Positions 8,354-19,274 are shown, counted from the stretch's first letter. The stretch is DNA of 64,000 nucleotides from Sphingomonas bacterium (GCA_030149245.1 JASBRX010000025.1:29959-93958); one strand, 5' to 3'. Translations and numbers: made by a program. Notes: a model not told the origin generated them from the sequence alone.

Positions 8354-10324
8354 ATGACCGACGCCGCGCCCGTTTCAGCCACCCCCATGACCGGGCGCGA
8401 CCGGCCACTGTTCCTGCTGTCGTTCCGCCAACGCGACGAGCTCGCAGGGCAGGCGGCGCGCGCGGGCTGGCGCGTCGTGGCTGCGCGGCGCGGGGAGGGG
8501 GCGGATCGCCGCTTCCTCGCCAGCGGCGCGGCGGTCGCGGTGGTCGATGCGCGCGGCTCGGTCGCCGAAGGGCTTGCCGCAGTCCGCGCCATGGCACCCG
8601 TCACCAGCGCGAACGGCGCGGCCTTGCTCGCGCTCGTGTCGCGCGACGATACCGCCCGGCTGGGCGAATTCTACGATGCCGGTGCCACCCACTTTCTCGC
8701 CAGCCCGATGCGTGAGGTCGAGTTCGTTCAGGCATTGCGCTTCGCTGCGCGCCACGCCCAGCGCACCGGGACCGACGCGACCCGCGCGACCGGGGAACCG
8801 CTCGGCTGGCGCTACGATCCCGCCTTGCGTTCGCTTCAGGTCACGCCAGCGCTCGCCTCGATGCTCGGCTTCACCGGTACCCCGTCGCTGCGCACCATGT
8901 TGCGGCATGTCGAGGCGGCGGATCGCGGGGCGATGCGCGGCGCGCTCCAGCGGCTGCGCGACGGCATCCAGGCGACCGCCTTCGCGCACGACCTGCCCGG
9001 TGCTGGTCGCGTGGTCGAGCATCTTCAGCGCGACGCGCGCACCGGCCGCATCCATGCCCTGATCGAGCGGCTGGGTGAGGTCGATGCCAGCGCGGTGGTC
9101 CGCGACGTCCTGACCGGCGTGCGCGACGATAGCGGAATGCGCCGCTGGATCACCCGTCGGCTCGATGACGCGCAGCCGGTCGGCGTGGCGCTGGTCGCGC
9201 TGGGCCGGTTCGACATGGTCAACACCGCCTATGGCCGCGACGCGGGTGATTCGGTGCTGCGCGCCGCCTCGACCCGCATCGCCGACGCCGCGCGCGCCAC
9301 GCTTGGTCGCCGCGCGACGCTGGCGCGGATGGGCGGGGCCGAGTTTCTGGTCGCCGCCGAAGACGCCGACGCCGAAACGCTCGCCGCTGCGGCCAAAGGG
9401 ATCGAGGAAGCGCTGACCCGCCCCTTCGTCATCGGTGACGCCATTGCCCCGGTCGGCGCGCGCATCGCCACCGCCACCGCGCGTCCCGGCGACGATGCCG
9501 CAGCCTTGCTCCGCCGCGCCAGTGAGACACTCACCGGCGACGAGGACGACCGTACCATTTCCCTCGAAACGCTCGCGGTCGATCTGCGCCACGCGATGGA
9601 GGCGGGCGAGATCGAACTGCGCCTGCAGCCGCAGGTCGCGGTCGCCACCGGCGCGATCGTCGGGGTCGAGGCGCTGGCCCGCTGGCGCCACCCCGACCAT
9701 GGTGAGGTCGGTGCCGAAACCCTGTTCGCCGCCGCCGCCCGCGCCGAACTCGAACTCGCGCTGTCGGAGCATGTCCAGCGGCTCGCGCTGGCACAGGCTG
9801 CGCGCTGGCCCGCATCGCTCCGCCACTTGCGGCTGTCGGTCAACGTCACCGCCGCCGATGTCGCGCGCTCCGGGTTCGCCGACCTGTTTCTCGACTGGGT
9901 CGACAGCAGCGGCTTCCCGCGCGCGCGCCTGACGGTGGAGATCACCGAGGGCGGTCTGATCGACGATCTCGGCGAGGCCTCCCGCCTGCTCAGCGAGCTG
10001 CGCGCGGCCGGCTGCCGCGTCGCGATCGACGATTTCGGCACCGGCTATTCCAGCCTCGCCTATCTGAAAGCGCTCCCGCTCGATTACCTCAAGGTCGACC
10101 GGAAACTGACCCAGGACATCACCGGCAGCGCGCGCGACCGGATCGTCGTGCGCGGCGTGATCGACATGGCACGCTCGCTGGGCCTGACCGTGATTGCCGA
10201 AGGGGTCGAAACCCCCGAACAGCTCGATCTGCTGGCCAAAGAGGGGTGCCAAACCTATCAGGGCTATCTCTGCGCCGAGCCGCTGACCCTGCCCGAACTG
10301 ATTGCATTGGTGGAACAAGCATGA
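8354..10324 (+). CDS. c-di-GMP phosphodiesterase with degenerate GGDEF and intact EAL domain
   Basis: A 656-aa cytoplasmic signalling protein without membrane segments. Residues ~20-135 look like a receiver-type fold (VAVVDARG, LASPMREVEFVQAL), ~145-240 like a PAS fold, ~260-400 is GGDEF and ~410-650 is EAL. The cyclase motif reads G327-G-A-E-F: the metal-binding acidic residue is replaced by alanine, so cyclase activity is unlikely. The EAL domain keeps E439-A-L, EITE, DDFGTGYSS, LKVDRKL, IAEGVET and QGY, so hydrolysis of c-di-GMP to pGpG is expected. The GGDEF domain may instead sense GTP. The stop overlaps the next start (ATGA). Confidence 0.9.
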   Translation: MTDAAPVSATPMTGRDRPLFLLSFRQRDELAGQAARAGWRVVAARRGEGADRRFLASGAAVAVVDARGSVAEGLAAVRAMAPVTSANGAALLALVSRDDTARLGEFYDAGATHFLASPMREVEFVQALRFAARHAQRTGTDATRATGEPLGWRYDPALRSLQVTPALASMLGFTGTPSLRTMLRHVEAADRGAMRGALQRLRDGIQATAFAHDLPGAGRVVEHLQRDARTGRIHALIERLGEVDASAVVRDVLTGVRDDSGMRRWITRRLDDAQPVGVALVALGRFDMVNTAYGRDAGDSVLRAASTRIADAARATLGRRATLARMGGAEFLVAAEDADAETLAAAAKGIEEALTRPFVIGDAIAPVGARIATATARPGDDAAALLRRASETLTGDEDDRTISLETLAVDLRHAMEAGEIELRLQPQVAVATGAIVGVEALARWRHPDHGEVGAETLFAAAARAELELALSEHVQRLALAQAARWPASLRHLRLSVNVTAADVARSGFADLFLDWVDSSGFPRARLTVEITEGGLIDDLGEASRLLSELRAAGCRVAIDDFGTGYSSLAYLKALPLDYLKVDRKLTQDITGSARDRIVVRGVIDMARSLGLTVIAEGVETPEQLDLLAKEGCQTYQGYLCAEPLTLPELIALVEQA

Positions 10325-10773
10325 ACGACCCCCGCGACGCGACCGGCGTCTGGTATGGCCGCTATTTCGCGACCGGCTGGGACGTGCCCGAAAACAGCTT
10401 CATCGCGCATCTTGAGGAATTTGGCGGCGCGGTGGAGGGGGTCATCACCGAACCCGACGACACCGGCTTGTCCGAAATCCGCCGCGCCTTCGTCTCCGGC
10501 ACGCGCAGCGTCGATACGCTCACCTTCACCAAGCAGTACGACCCATCCGGTCCGCTCGCGCACAGCGTCGCCTATTCGGGGCGCATCAGCGAGGACGGGA
10601 CCGAAGTGACCGGTGACTGGCGCTTTTCGGGCTATCACGGCAGCTTCGTGATGAGCCGCGAGATTTTCAGCGCCGAGGAACTGGACGAAGACGCGGCGGT
10701 GGACGAAGAACTGCTGATCGAATTGGGGGACCCGGCGCCGCCCGCATGGCGCCTGTCACATGGGAGGGATTGA
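10321..10773 (+). CDS. Hypothetical 150-aa protein coupled to the EAL gene
   Basis: The ATG at 10321 overlaps the EAL gene stop by 4 bases, so the two are co-translated. The product starts TGVWYGRYF and alternates short beta-like segments (GVITEPD, LTFTKQYD, VTGDWRFSGYHGSF) before an acidic tail (EELDEDAAVDEELL). It has no signal peptide, membrane segment or cysteine. The beta-rich pattern would fit a small barrel or lipocalin-like fold, but I recognise no family. Position suggests a partner of the EAL protein or of the hydrolase that follows. Confidence 0.75.
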   Translation: MNDPRDATGVWYGRYFATGWDVPENSFIAHLEEFGGAVEGVITEPDDTGLSEIRRAFVSGTRSVDTLTFTKQYDPSGPLAHSVAYSGRISEDGTEVTGDWRFSGYHGSFVMSREIFSAEELDEDAAVDEELLIELGDPAPPAWRLSHGRD

Positions 10774-10774
10774 G

Positions 10775-11665
10775 ATGATGAACCGCCGCGGCCTGTTCGC
10801 GACACTGGCGATGCTGCTGACCGCAGCCCTGCTCCCCACGCCTGCGATGGCCAAGGGCTTCACGTCCGACCGCATCGCCGTGACGGTGGAGGGGAAGGGC
10901 GCCGACGTCATCCTGATCCCCGGCCTGTCCTCATCCCCTCGCGTCTGGGCGGAAATGACCGCCGCGCTCCCCGGCTATCGCTACCACAAGGTGCAGGTGC
11001 GCGGCTTTGCCGGTCTCGACAAGGGCGGAAACACCGACGGTAATGTCGCCGCGCCGGTGGCCGAGGAAATCTCGCGCTACATCGCCGAGAACAAGCTCGG
11101 CAAGGTCGCCGTCATCGGCCATTCGATGGGCGGCACGATGGCGATGATGCTCGCCGCGCGTCACCCCGATCAGGTCGGCAAGCTGATGGTCGTCGACATG
11201 CTCCCCTTCCTCGGCGCGATGTTCGGCGGGCCGCAGGCAACGCCGGAGACGCTCAAGCCGATCGCCGATCAGATCATGAACGGGATGCGCAACAGCCCGC
11301 AGGACGCCTATGCCAAGCAGCTCGAAGGCACGATCGCATCGATGGTCGCGACCGAAAGCATGCGCGCGCCCGCGCTCGACGACGCGATGAAGTCCGACCG
11401 CGATGTCTCCGCCCGCGCCTATGGCGAGCTTGTCGTCACCAATCTGATGCCCGAGCTGGGCAAGATCACCGCGCCGACCACCGTGCTCTACGTCACGCCG
11501 AAGGGCGCCCCGGTCACCGACGCGCAGATGGACGGCTTCTACCAGGCGTCCTTCGCCCCGATCAAAGGCGCCAAGCTCGTCCGCGTGCCCGCGTCGGCAC
11601 ACTTCATCATGTGGGACAATGCGCCCTTCTTCCAGGCGCAGGTGAAGGCGTTCCTCGCGGCATGA
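10775..11665 (+). CDS. Exported alpha/beta hydrolase
   Basis: A 296-aa alpha/beta-hydrolase with an N-terminal signal peptide (MMNRRGLFATLAMLLTAALL, cut after PAMA), so it acts in the periplasm. The nucleophile elbow is GHSMGG near residue 115 and the oxyanion HG-type strand is IPGLSSSPRVW. The catalytic histidine is probably in SAHFIMWD near the end, with an acid in between. The substrate is unknown; an esterase or lipase-like activity is the family default. GGGAGGG at 10762-10768 sets the start at 10775, two bases after the previous stop; an upstream in-frame ATG at 10760 would contain that ribosome site. Its stop overlaps the FKBP start. Confidence 0.85.
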   Translation: MMNRRGLFATLAMLLTAALLPTPAMAKGFTSDRIAVTVEGKGADVILIPGLSSSPRVWAEMTAALPGYRYHKVQVRGFAGLDKGGNTDGNVAAPVAEEISRYIAENKLGKVAVIGHSMGGTMAMMLAARHPDQVGKLMVVDMLPFLGAMFGGPQATPETLKPIADQIMNGMRNSPQDAYAKQLEGTIASMVATESMRAPALDDAMKSDRDVSARAYGELVVTNLMPELGKITAPTTVLYVTPKGAPVTDAQMDGFYQASFAPIKGAKLVRVPASAHFIMWDNAPFFQAQVKAFLAA

Positions 11666-12150
11666 TCCTGACCTTCGCACTCGCCGCCGTCACGCTCGCC
11701 ACGCTCCCCGCCATGGTTCAGGACGACACCCCCGACCGGTCACAAGACGTCGCCTGGCACAACAACCAGATGCGCGCGCTGGCCGAGCGTCACGGCGGCG
11801 CGGGCTGGAACGTGACCAAGAGCGGCCTGCGCTGGCGGCTGGTCGCGGGTGATGGCTCCAGCAAGCACCCCGGTCCGACCGATCGCGTCGCGGTGCATTA
11901 TGTCGGCACCTTCGCCGACGGCACCGAGTTCGACAGCTCGATCAGGCGCGGCGTCCCCGCCGTCTTCCCCCTCAACCGCGTCATCCCCGGCTGGACCGAG
12001 GGCGTCCAGCTGATGGGCGTCGGCGACACGGTCGAATTCGCGATCCCCGCAGAGATTGCCTATGGCCCCAACGGCCGCGGCCCCATCCCGGGCGGCGCGA
12101 CGCTGCTGTTCACGGTGGAGCTGCTGGGGATCCAAGGGGCGGGGGAGTAA
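11662..12150 (+). CDS. FKBP-type peptidyl-prolyl cis-trans isomerase
   Basis: A 162-aa protein with an N-terminal hydrophobic segment (ILTFALAAVTLATLPAMV) and a C-terminal FKBP domain. Family residues include VAVHYVGTFADGTEFDSS, VIPGWTEGVQLMGVGD, IPAEIAYG and TLLFTVELLGI. It is probably a periplasmic folding helper. The ATG at 11662 overlaps the hydrolase stop (ATGA), making it the last gene of the run begun by the EAL protein. Confidence 0.9.
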   Translation: MILTFALAAVTLATLPAMVQDDTPDRSQDVAWHNNQMRALAERHGGAGWNVTKSGLRWRLVAGDGSSKHPGPTDRVAVHYVGTFADGTEFDSSIRRGVPAVFPLNRVIPGWTEGVQLMGVGDTVEFAIPAEIAYGPNGRGPIPGGATLLFTVELLGIQGAGE

Positions 12151-12162
12151 CTGCCCCCTCTC

Positions 12163-12192
12163 GTCACCCCGGGCTTGACCCGGGGCCCAGCT
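12163..12192. repeat. Left arm of perfect 30-bp inverted repeat around the GIY-YIG gene
   Basis: The 30 bases, starting GTCACCCCGGGCTTGACCCG and ending GGCCCAGCT, are an exact inverted copy of 12519-12548. The arm begins 13 bases after the FKBP stop. Each arm also contains an internal CCCCGGG..CCCGGGG palindrome. Confidence 0.9.
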
Positions 12193-12199
12193 GCCTTTG

Positions 12200-12499
12200 T
12201 CAGGCAAGCTGATTGTAAAGGTCGCGCCACTCGGGATTGTCGCGCTCAATCAACGCGAACTTCCACTCACGCCGCCAGCGCTTCATCCGCTTCTCCTGCG
12301 CGATGCAGTCGCTGATATCATCGGCATATTCCGCCCAGACGAGCCGCTTGAGGCCATACTCTGCACAAAACGCGGAACCCTCACCACGGCGATGCTGATC
12401 GACGCGCGTCACGAGGTCCGCGGTCACCCCGACATACATCGTGCCGCGATAGCGATTGGCCATGATGTAGACCCAGCCGCCTTGACGTTCGTCGTCCAT
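12200..12499 (-). CDS. GIY-YIG nuclease-family small protein
   Basis: A 99-aa single-domain GIY-YIG protein of the YhbQ/UPF0213 style. Signature residues are W-V-Y-I-M at 9-13, Y22-V-G-V-T, an arginine at ~32 (LVTRVDQH) and a glutamate in IAQEKRMKRW. The domain is that of homing endonucleases and UvrC, but the role of the small bacterial forms is unsettled. The gene sits precisely between two perfect 30-bp inverted repeats (7 bases from one arm, 19 from the other), which suggests it moved or spread as a unit with them. Confidence 0.9.
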   Translation of the reverse strand: MDDERQGGWVYIMANRYRGTMYVGVTADLVTRVDQHRRGEGSAFCAEYGLKRLVWAEYADDISDCIAQEKRMKRWRREWKFALIERDNPEWRDLYNQLA

Positions 12500-12518
12500 G
12501 GGGCGGTAGGGAAGAAGA

Positions 12519-12548
12519 AGCTGGGCCCCGGGTCAAGCCCGGGGTGAC
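12519..12548. repeat. Right arm of perfect 30-bp inverted repeat
   Basis: Begins AGCTGGGCCCCGGGTCAAGC and ends GGGGTGAC; exact reverse complement of 12163-12192. It lies just upstream of the GIY-YIG start, so it is part of that gene's leader as well. Confidence 0.9.
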
Positions 12549-12585
12549 GATGGGGGGCGTGACGAGAGGGGAGGGCTAACACCCC

Positions 12586-13296
12586 TCACCCCAACGCCTC
12601 AAACGCCCCCGTCTCGAAATCCTCCGCCAGCATCGCCACGATCCGCTCCGCAACCACCTCCGGCGGCTTGACGCTCTCCGGCGCCTCGCCCGGATACGCC
12701 CGCGCGCGCATCTTGGTCCGCGTCGCGCCCGGGTCGAGCAAAGCCACCCGCACCTTGGTCAGGTTGCGCACCTCATCGGCATAGCTCAGCAGCAGATTTT
12801 CGAACGCCGCCTTGGTTGCCCCGTACAGGCCCCAATAGGCGCGCGGCTGGCGGCCGACCTTCGACGTCAGGCCAATCACGCGGCCCGCATCGGACTTGCG
12901 CAGCAGCCCGTCGAACGCCCCGATCAGCGCCGCCTGCGCGCTGACGTTGAGCGCCAGCACCTTGGCCACTTCCTTGGGATCGAACGCCGCGACTGCCGAC
13001 AGCGTGCCCAGTGCGGCCGCATTCAGCACGAGGATGTCGAGCTTGCCCCAACGCTCCGCCAACGCAGCGGCCAGACGCGGGATCGAATCGGTCTCGATCA
13101 GGTCCATCGGCGCGATCGTCGCGCTGCCACCGGCGGCGAAAATCGCCTCCTCGACCTCTTCAAGCCCACCCGCCGTGCGCGCGGTCAGCACGACATGCGC
13201 GCCCTGTGCCGCCAGCGCGATCGCGGTCGCCGCGCCGATTCCCCGGCTCGCGCCGGTGACGAGCGCGACCCGCCCTGCAAGTGCCTGCTCGGTCAT
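12586..13296 (-). CDS. SDR family NAD(P)-dependent oxidoreductase
   Basis: A 236-aa classical SDR. It shows TGASRGIG for cofactor binding, LNAA in place of NNAG, a serine in LTSKVG and the YGATK catalytic pair, then DPGATRTKM. Substrate unknown. The ATG at 13296 lies 4 bases after the purF stop on the same strand, so it is the second gene of a purF operon; a longer in-frame version would run into purF and is less likely. Its tail stops close to a repeat arm shared with the GIY-YIG unit. Confidence 0.88.
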   Translation of the reverse strand: MTEQALAGRVALVTGASRGIGAATAIALAAQGAHVVLTARTAGGLEEVEEAIFAAGGSATIAPMDLIETDSIPRLAAALAERWGKLDILVLNAAALGTLSAVAAFDPKEVAKVLALNVSAQAALIGAFDGLLRKSDAGRVIGLTSKVGRQPRAYWGLYGATKAAFENLLLSYADEVRNLTKVRVALLDPGATRTKMRARAYPGEAPESVKPPEVVAERIVAMLAEDFETGAFEALG

Positions 13297-13300
13297 GGGT

Positions 13301-14752
13301 TCAACGCTTCTCGTCGAGCAGTGCGAGCTGGCCCACCGCCTGCTCGTCATGGTCGGTCAACTGGGTCGGATATTCGCCGGTGAAGCACGCGTCGCAGTAC
13401 CGCGGCAGCACATCGCCACGCTGTGCCTCGCCCAGCGCGCGGTACAGCCCGTCGATCGAAACGAATGCCAGGCTGTCGGCCTTGATGAACTTGGCCATCC
13501 CTGCAACGTCATGCTGCGCGGCGAGCAGCTTGGAGCGCTCGGGCGTGTCCACGCCATAGAAACAGCTATGCGTGGTCGGCGGGCTGGCGATGCGCATATG
13601 CACTTCGGCGGCGCCCGCCTCGCGCATCATCTCGACGATCTTCAGGCTGGTCGTCCCGCGCACGATCGAATCGTCGACCAGGATGATCCGCTTGCCCTGG
13701 ATCAGCGCGCGATTGGCATTGTGCTTGAGCTTGACGCCCAGCCGCCGCACTTCGGCGCTCGGCTGGATGAAGGTGCGCCCCACATAATGCGAGCGGATGA
13801 TGCCCAGCTCGAACGGAATGCCCGATTGCTGCGCATAGCCGATTGCGGCGGGAACGCCCGAATCGGGCACCGGGATGACCAGATCGGCCTCGACCGGCGA
13901 TTCGATTGCCAGCTCCGCGCCGATGCCCTTGCGCACGGTATAGACCGACCGGTCCCCCGCGATGGAGTCGGGGCGGCTGAAATAGACCCATTCGAAAATG
14001 CACGGGCGCGGCGCGATCGCGGTGAAGGGGCGGATCGAGCGCATCGCGCCGTCCTTGACGATCACCAGCTCGCCCGGCTCGACATCGCGCAGATAAGTCG
14101 CGCCGACCACGTCGAGTGCCACCGTCTCCGACGCGAAGATGAAGCTGTCGCCAAGGCGACCCATCACCAGCGGCCGGATGCCCAGCGGGTCGCGGCACGC
14201 GATCATGCCTTCCGGCGTCATGCAGATCAGCGAATAGGCGCCCTCGACCTGCTTCAGCGCGTCGATGAACCGGTCGAGCAGATCCCGGTACCCGCTGGTC
14301 GCGACCAGATGGATGATCGTCTCGGTATCCGATGTCGACTGGAAGATCGAACCGCGCCGGATCAGCTCGCGGCGCAGATGCATCGCGTTGGAGATGTTGC
14401 CGTTATGCGCCACCGCGAACCCGCCGCTCGCCAGCTCGGCATAGAGCGGCTGGACGTTGCGCAGCGCGGTCTCGCCGGTGGTCGAGTAGCGGACATGGCC
14501 GCACGCGACATCGCCCGCCAGCGCGCGGATCACCTCGTCGCGGTCGAAATTCCCCGCGACATGGCCCATCGCGCGATGGGTATGGAAATGCGCGCCGTCA
14601 AAGCTGGTGATGCCAGCCGCCTCCTGCCCGCGGTGCTGCAACGCATGCAGCCCCAGCGCGACAAGCGCGGCGGCACCCTCGGCACCGGAAACACCAAACA
14701 CGCCACACTCTTCGCGCAGCTTGTCGTCATCGAACGGATTTGTGGTCAGCAT
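13301..14752 (-). CDS. purF: Amidophosphoribosyltransferase
   Basis: A 483-aa cytoplasmic enzyme that makes 5-phosphoribosylamine from PRPP and glutamine, the first step of purine synthesis. A 15-residue leader precedes Cys16 (EECGVFG), which becomes the N-terminal nucleophile after cleavage, as in the Bacillus-type enzyme. The PRPP-binding ILVDDSIVRGTT is present. Four cysteines in positions typical of the 4Fe-4S form (PCIFEWVYFSRPDS, HSCFYG, YCDACFTGEYP) suggest an iron-sulfur, oxygen-sensitive variant. GAAGGG lies upstream of the ATG at 14752; a longer reading frame upstream lacks family similarity. Confidence 0.96.
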   Translation of the reverse strand: MLTTNPFDDDKLREECGVFGVSGAEGAAALVALGLHALQHRGQEAAGITSFDGAHFHTHRAMGHVAGNFDRDEVIRALAGDVACGHVRYSTTGETALRNVQPLYAELASGGFAVAHNGNISNAMHLRRELIRRGSIFQSTSDTETIIHLVATSGYRDLLDRFIDALKQVEGAYSLICMTPEGMIACRDPLGIRPLVMGRLGDSFIFASETVALDVVGATYLRDVEPGELVIVKDGAMRSIRPFTAIAPRPCIFEWVYFSRPDSIAGDRSVYTVRKGIGAELAIESPVEADLVIPVPDSGVPAAIGYAQQSGIPFELGIIRSHYVGRTFIQPSAEVRRLGVKLKHNANRALIQGKRIILVDDSIVRGTTSLKIVEMMREAGAAEVHMRIASPPTTHSCFYGVDTPERSKLLAAQHDVAGMAKFIKADSLAFVSIDGLYRALGEAQRGDVLPRYCDACFTGEYPTQLTDHDEQAVGQLALLDEKR

Positions 14753-14885
14753 CGGCCCTTCGGGGGAGTCGTTGGTCGATCCGCGGCCATATAGGCAGTC
14801 GATCCGGCTTTGTCGCCTGTTTGTCACATCAAATCCGGGATCATTGTGTTTCCCCGTAGGTTGGGGAGGGGGAAAGGAGATCGCA

Positions 14886-15134
14886 ATGGCCAAGGACCAC
14901 GGACCCCAGATCAAGGACGACAAGCTCTACGAAGACCTGCGCAAGGACGGCGCCTCCAAGGAAAAGGCCGCGCGCATCGCCAATGCCAAGGCGGAAGGCT
15001 CGCTCGATCACAAGGGCACCCGGCTCGAGGATCGGACGAAGGAAGAGCTGTATGACGAGGCCAAGGAGATCGGCATCGAAGGCCGTTCCGACATGACCAA
15101 GGACGAGCTGATCGACGCGATTCGGGATCGGTGA
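14886..15134 (+). CDS. 82-aa charged protein with Rho_N/SAP-like helices
   Basis: The start at 14886 is set by AAGGAG a few bases upstream. The product is short and highly charged (Lys, Asp, Glu), opens MAKDHGPQIKDDKLYEDLRK and has a second half, TKEELYDEAKEIGIEGRSDM followed by TKDELIDAIR. That repeat of KxELxxxAKxxGIxGRSxMxKxELI is the pattern of the Rho-terminator N-domain or SAP-like helix-extended-loop-helix, which can bind nucleic acid. The function is not known. It is divergent from purF and followed by a small hairpin. Confidence 0.85.
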   Translation: MAKDHGPQIKDDKLYEDLRKDGASKEKAARIANAKAEGSLDHKGTRLEDRTKEELYDEAKEIGIEGRSDMTKDELIDAIRDR

Positions 15135-15142
15135 GGCACGCA

Positions 15143-15167
15143 AATCCTCCCCGTGCCGGGGAGGATT
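15143..15167 (+). terminator. Possible terminator hairpin
   Basis: A 10-bp perfect stem, AATCCTCCCC / GGGGAGGATT, with the 5-base loop GTGCC lies 9 bases after the stop. It has no long T tract, so termination is uncertain. Confidence 0.5.
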
Positions 15168-15245
15168 GATTCACCCCAATCCCCACCCTGTTCGCCGCAA
15201 TCGATGACACATCGATTACATAATCGATTTCCTCACTCGCACTGA

Positions 15246-17513
<2,268 letters not shown>

Positions 17514-17532
17514 GGCCAGTTCTCCTTCTTCC

Positions 17533-17565
17533 CCCCTCCCGCTTGCGGGAGGGGCCGGGGGAGGG
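17533..17565. repeat. Short GC palindrome, CCCCTCCCGCTTGCGGGAGGGG type
   Basis: Arms CCCCTCCCGC and GCGGGAGGGG around TT form a strong hairpin 20 bases after the katG stop. The same 22 bases recur at 19275 on the other side of the next gene, and a variant lies after secA at 5140. It may act as a 3'-end stabiliser or weak terminator. Confidence 0.7.
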
Positions 17566-17664
17566 CCTGTCCATCAATGCAGACGGCCGCGACGGGACAA
17601 CCCGCTCGCGGCCGTTTCCGTTCCCCCGTTGGCACTCCCGCCGCGCCCCGATACACTCCCACCC

Positions 17665-19251
17665 ATGGAATCGATCGGCGGCGACCTCAGCACCATGGCC
17701 CCCCGGCCATTCCCCGGCCCCCAGCTGGACGCGATCCGCGCCATCTCCACCACCCGCCATTACCAGCCCGGAGACATCGTGCTCGAAGCCGGCGCCCCGC
17801 AGGACCGCTTCGTGCTGGTGGAGGAGGGTGAGATCGAGGTCGCCGACCCGGTAACAGGCGGTCGGCTCATGCCCGGCACCATCGGCCCCGGCCAGTTCAT
17901 GGGCGAACTCGCCTTCCTCAACGGCGGCCCGCTCACCCTGACGATGCGCGCCAGCGTCCCCACCCGCACGCTCGAAGCCCCGCGCCCCGACATGCTCCGG
18001 CTGATGAGCGCGGTGCCCGAGATCGGCGACCATATCCTCACCGTCTTCTCCGCCCGCCGCCGCCGCATTTTCGAGGCGGGCGACAGCAGCCTCGTCGTGC
18101 GCGGGGCCGATCGCGACCCCGCCGTCGCGCGCGTCGCCAGCTTCCTCCACCGCAACCGCATCCCCTTCCATGAGGAGGCGGAGGGCGAGCCGCAGGTCAG
18201 CTGGTCAGGCCATCCGATCCCCGATCCCACGCCGCGCGCCGTCGCCAGTCATCTCGGCCTCGACCTCACCGCCAGCTCGACCGAGCCATTCGACCTGCTG
18301 ATCGTCGGCGCCGGTCCCGCCGGGGTCGCCGCCGCCGTCTATGCCGGATCGGAGGGGCTGCGCGCGCTGGTGATCGAGGATTGCGCGATCGGCGGACAGG
18401 CCGGGACCAGCTCGCGCATCGAAAATTACATGGGCTTCCCCACTGGTATCTCCGGCGCGGACCTGACCTTCCGGGGTCAGGTTCAGGCGATGAAGTTCGG
18501 CACCTGCTTCGCCATGCCGCGCCGGGTCGAGGCGCTGGCCCGCCGTGACGACGGCTTCTGCGCCACGCTGGACGGCGGTGAAGAGCTATGCGCCCGCGCC
18601 GTGCTCGTCGCCACCGGCGTGCAATATCGCCGCCTGCCGCTCGACCGGCTCGAAGCGTTTGAAGGCGCCGGCATTTATTACGCCGCGACCGAGATGGAGG
18701 CGCGGCTGTGCGCGCAGACCGAGGCGGTCGTCGTCGGCGGCGGCAACAGCGCCGGGCAGGCCGCGATGTACCTCTCGCGCGTCGCCAAGCGCGTCCATGT
18801 CGTCGTGCGCGGCGCCAGCCTCGCCGACACGATGAGCGCCTATCTGCGCGAACGGCTCGAAGCCGACCCGCGCATCACCATCCACACCCACAGCCAGCTC
18901 GAACGGCTCGACGGCGACGCCCATCTCGAACGCGTCGTCTTCGCCGGCCCATCGGGTAGCCACGCCGTCGACTGCCGCGCCCTCTTCATCATGATCGGCG
19001 CCGCGCCCAACACCGACTGGCTCTCGGGCCTGGTCGAGCTCGACCATCACGGCTTCGTCCGCACCGGGCGGGACGTCGGCGGATCGTCGAGCTATGCCAC
19101 CTCCTGCCCCGGCATCTTCGCGGTGGGCGACGTCCGCTCAGGATCGGTCAAGCGCGTCGCGAGCAGCGTCGGCGAAGGGTCGGTCGTCGTCAGCGCGATC
19201 TGGACCCACGTCAACGCGCCGCCAGCGGGCGAGGTGGGGATCGGGGGATAA
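17665..19251 (+). CDS. Fusion of cyclic-nucleotide-binding domain and thioredoxin-reductase-like flavoprotein
   Basis: About 528 aa from the ATG at 17665 (start uncertain, no clear ribosome site). Residues ~20-130 form a cNMP-binding-type barrel (YQPGDIVLEAGAPQDRFVLV, GQFMGELAFLNGGP). A ~60-residue linker follows, then a thioredoxin-reductase-like part with FAD motif VGAGPAG at 214-220, IGGQAGTSSRIENYMGFP, NAD(P) motif VVVGGGNSAGQAA and the C-terminal PGIFAVGDVR. The redox CxxC expected near residue 338 is missing (YYAATEMEARLC instead), so it cannot act as a disulfide reductase in the usual way. The barrel shows no clear cAMP phosphate-binding arginine motif. It is probably a redox-sensing or electron-transfer flavoprotein; partner unknown. 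Confidence 0.85.
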   Translation: MESIGGDLSTMAPRPFPGPQLDAIRAISTTRHYQPGDIVLEAGAPQDRFVLVEEGEIEVADPVTGGRLMPGTIGPGQFMGELAFLNGGPLTLTMRASVPTRTLEAPRPDMLRLMSAVPEIGDHILTVFSARRRRIFEAGDSSLVVRGADRDPAVARVASFLHRNRIPFHEEAEGEPQVSWSGHPIPDPTPRAVASHLGLDLTASSTEPFDLLIVGAGPAGVAAAVYAGSEGLRALVIEDCAIGGQAGTSSRIENYMGFPTGISGADLTFRGQVQAMKFGTCFAMPRRVEALARRDDGFCATLDGGEELCARAVLVATGVQYRRLPLDRLEAFEGAGIYYAATEMEARLCAQTEAVVVGGGNSAGQAAMYLSRVAKRVHVVVRGASLADTMSAYLRERLEADPRITIHTHSQLERLDGDAHLERVVFAGPSGSHAVDCRALFIMIGAAPNTDWLSGLVELDHHGFVRTGRDVGGSSSYATSCPGIFAVGDVRSGSVKRVASSVGEGSVVVSAIWTHVNAPPAGEVGIGG

Positions 19252-19274
19252 TGGCGATCCACTCTTCTTCTTAG

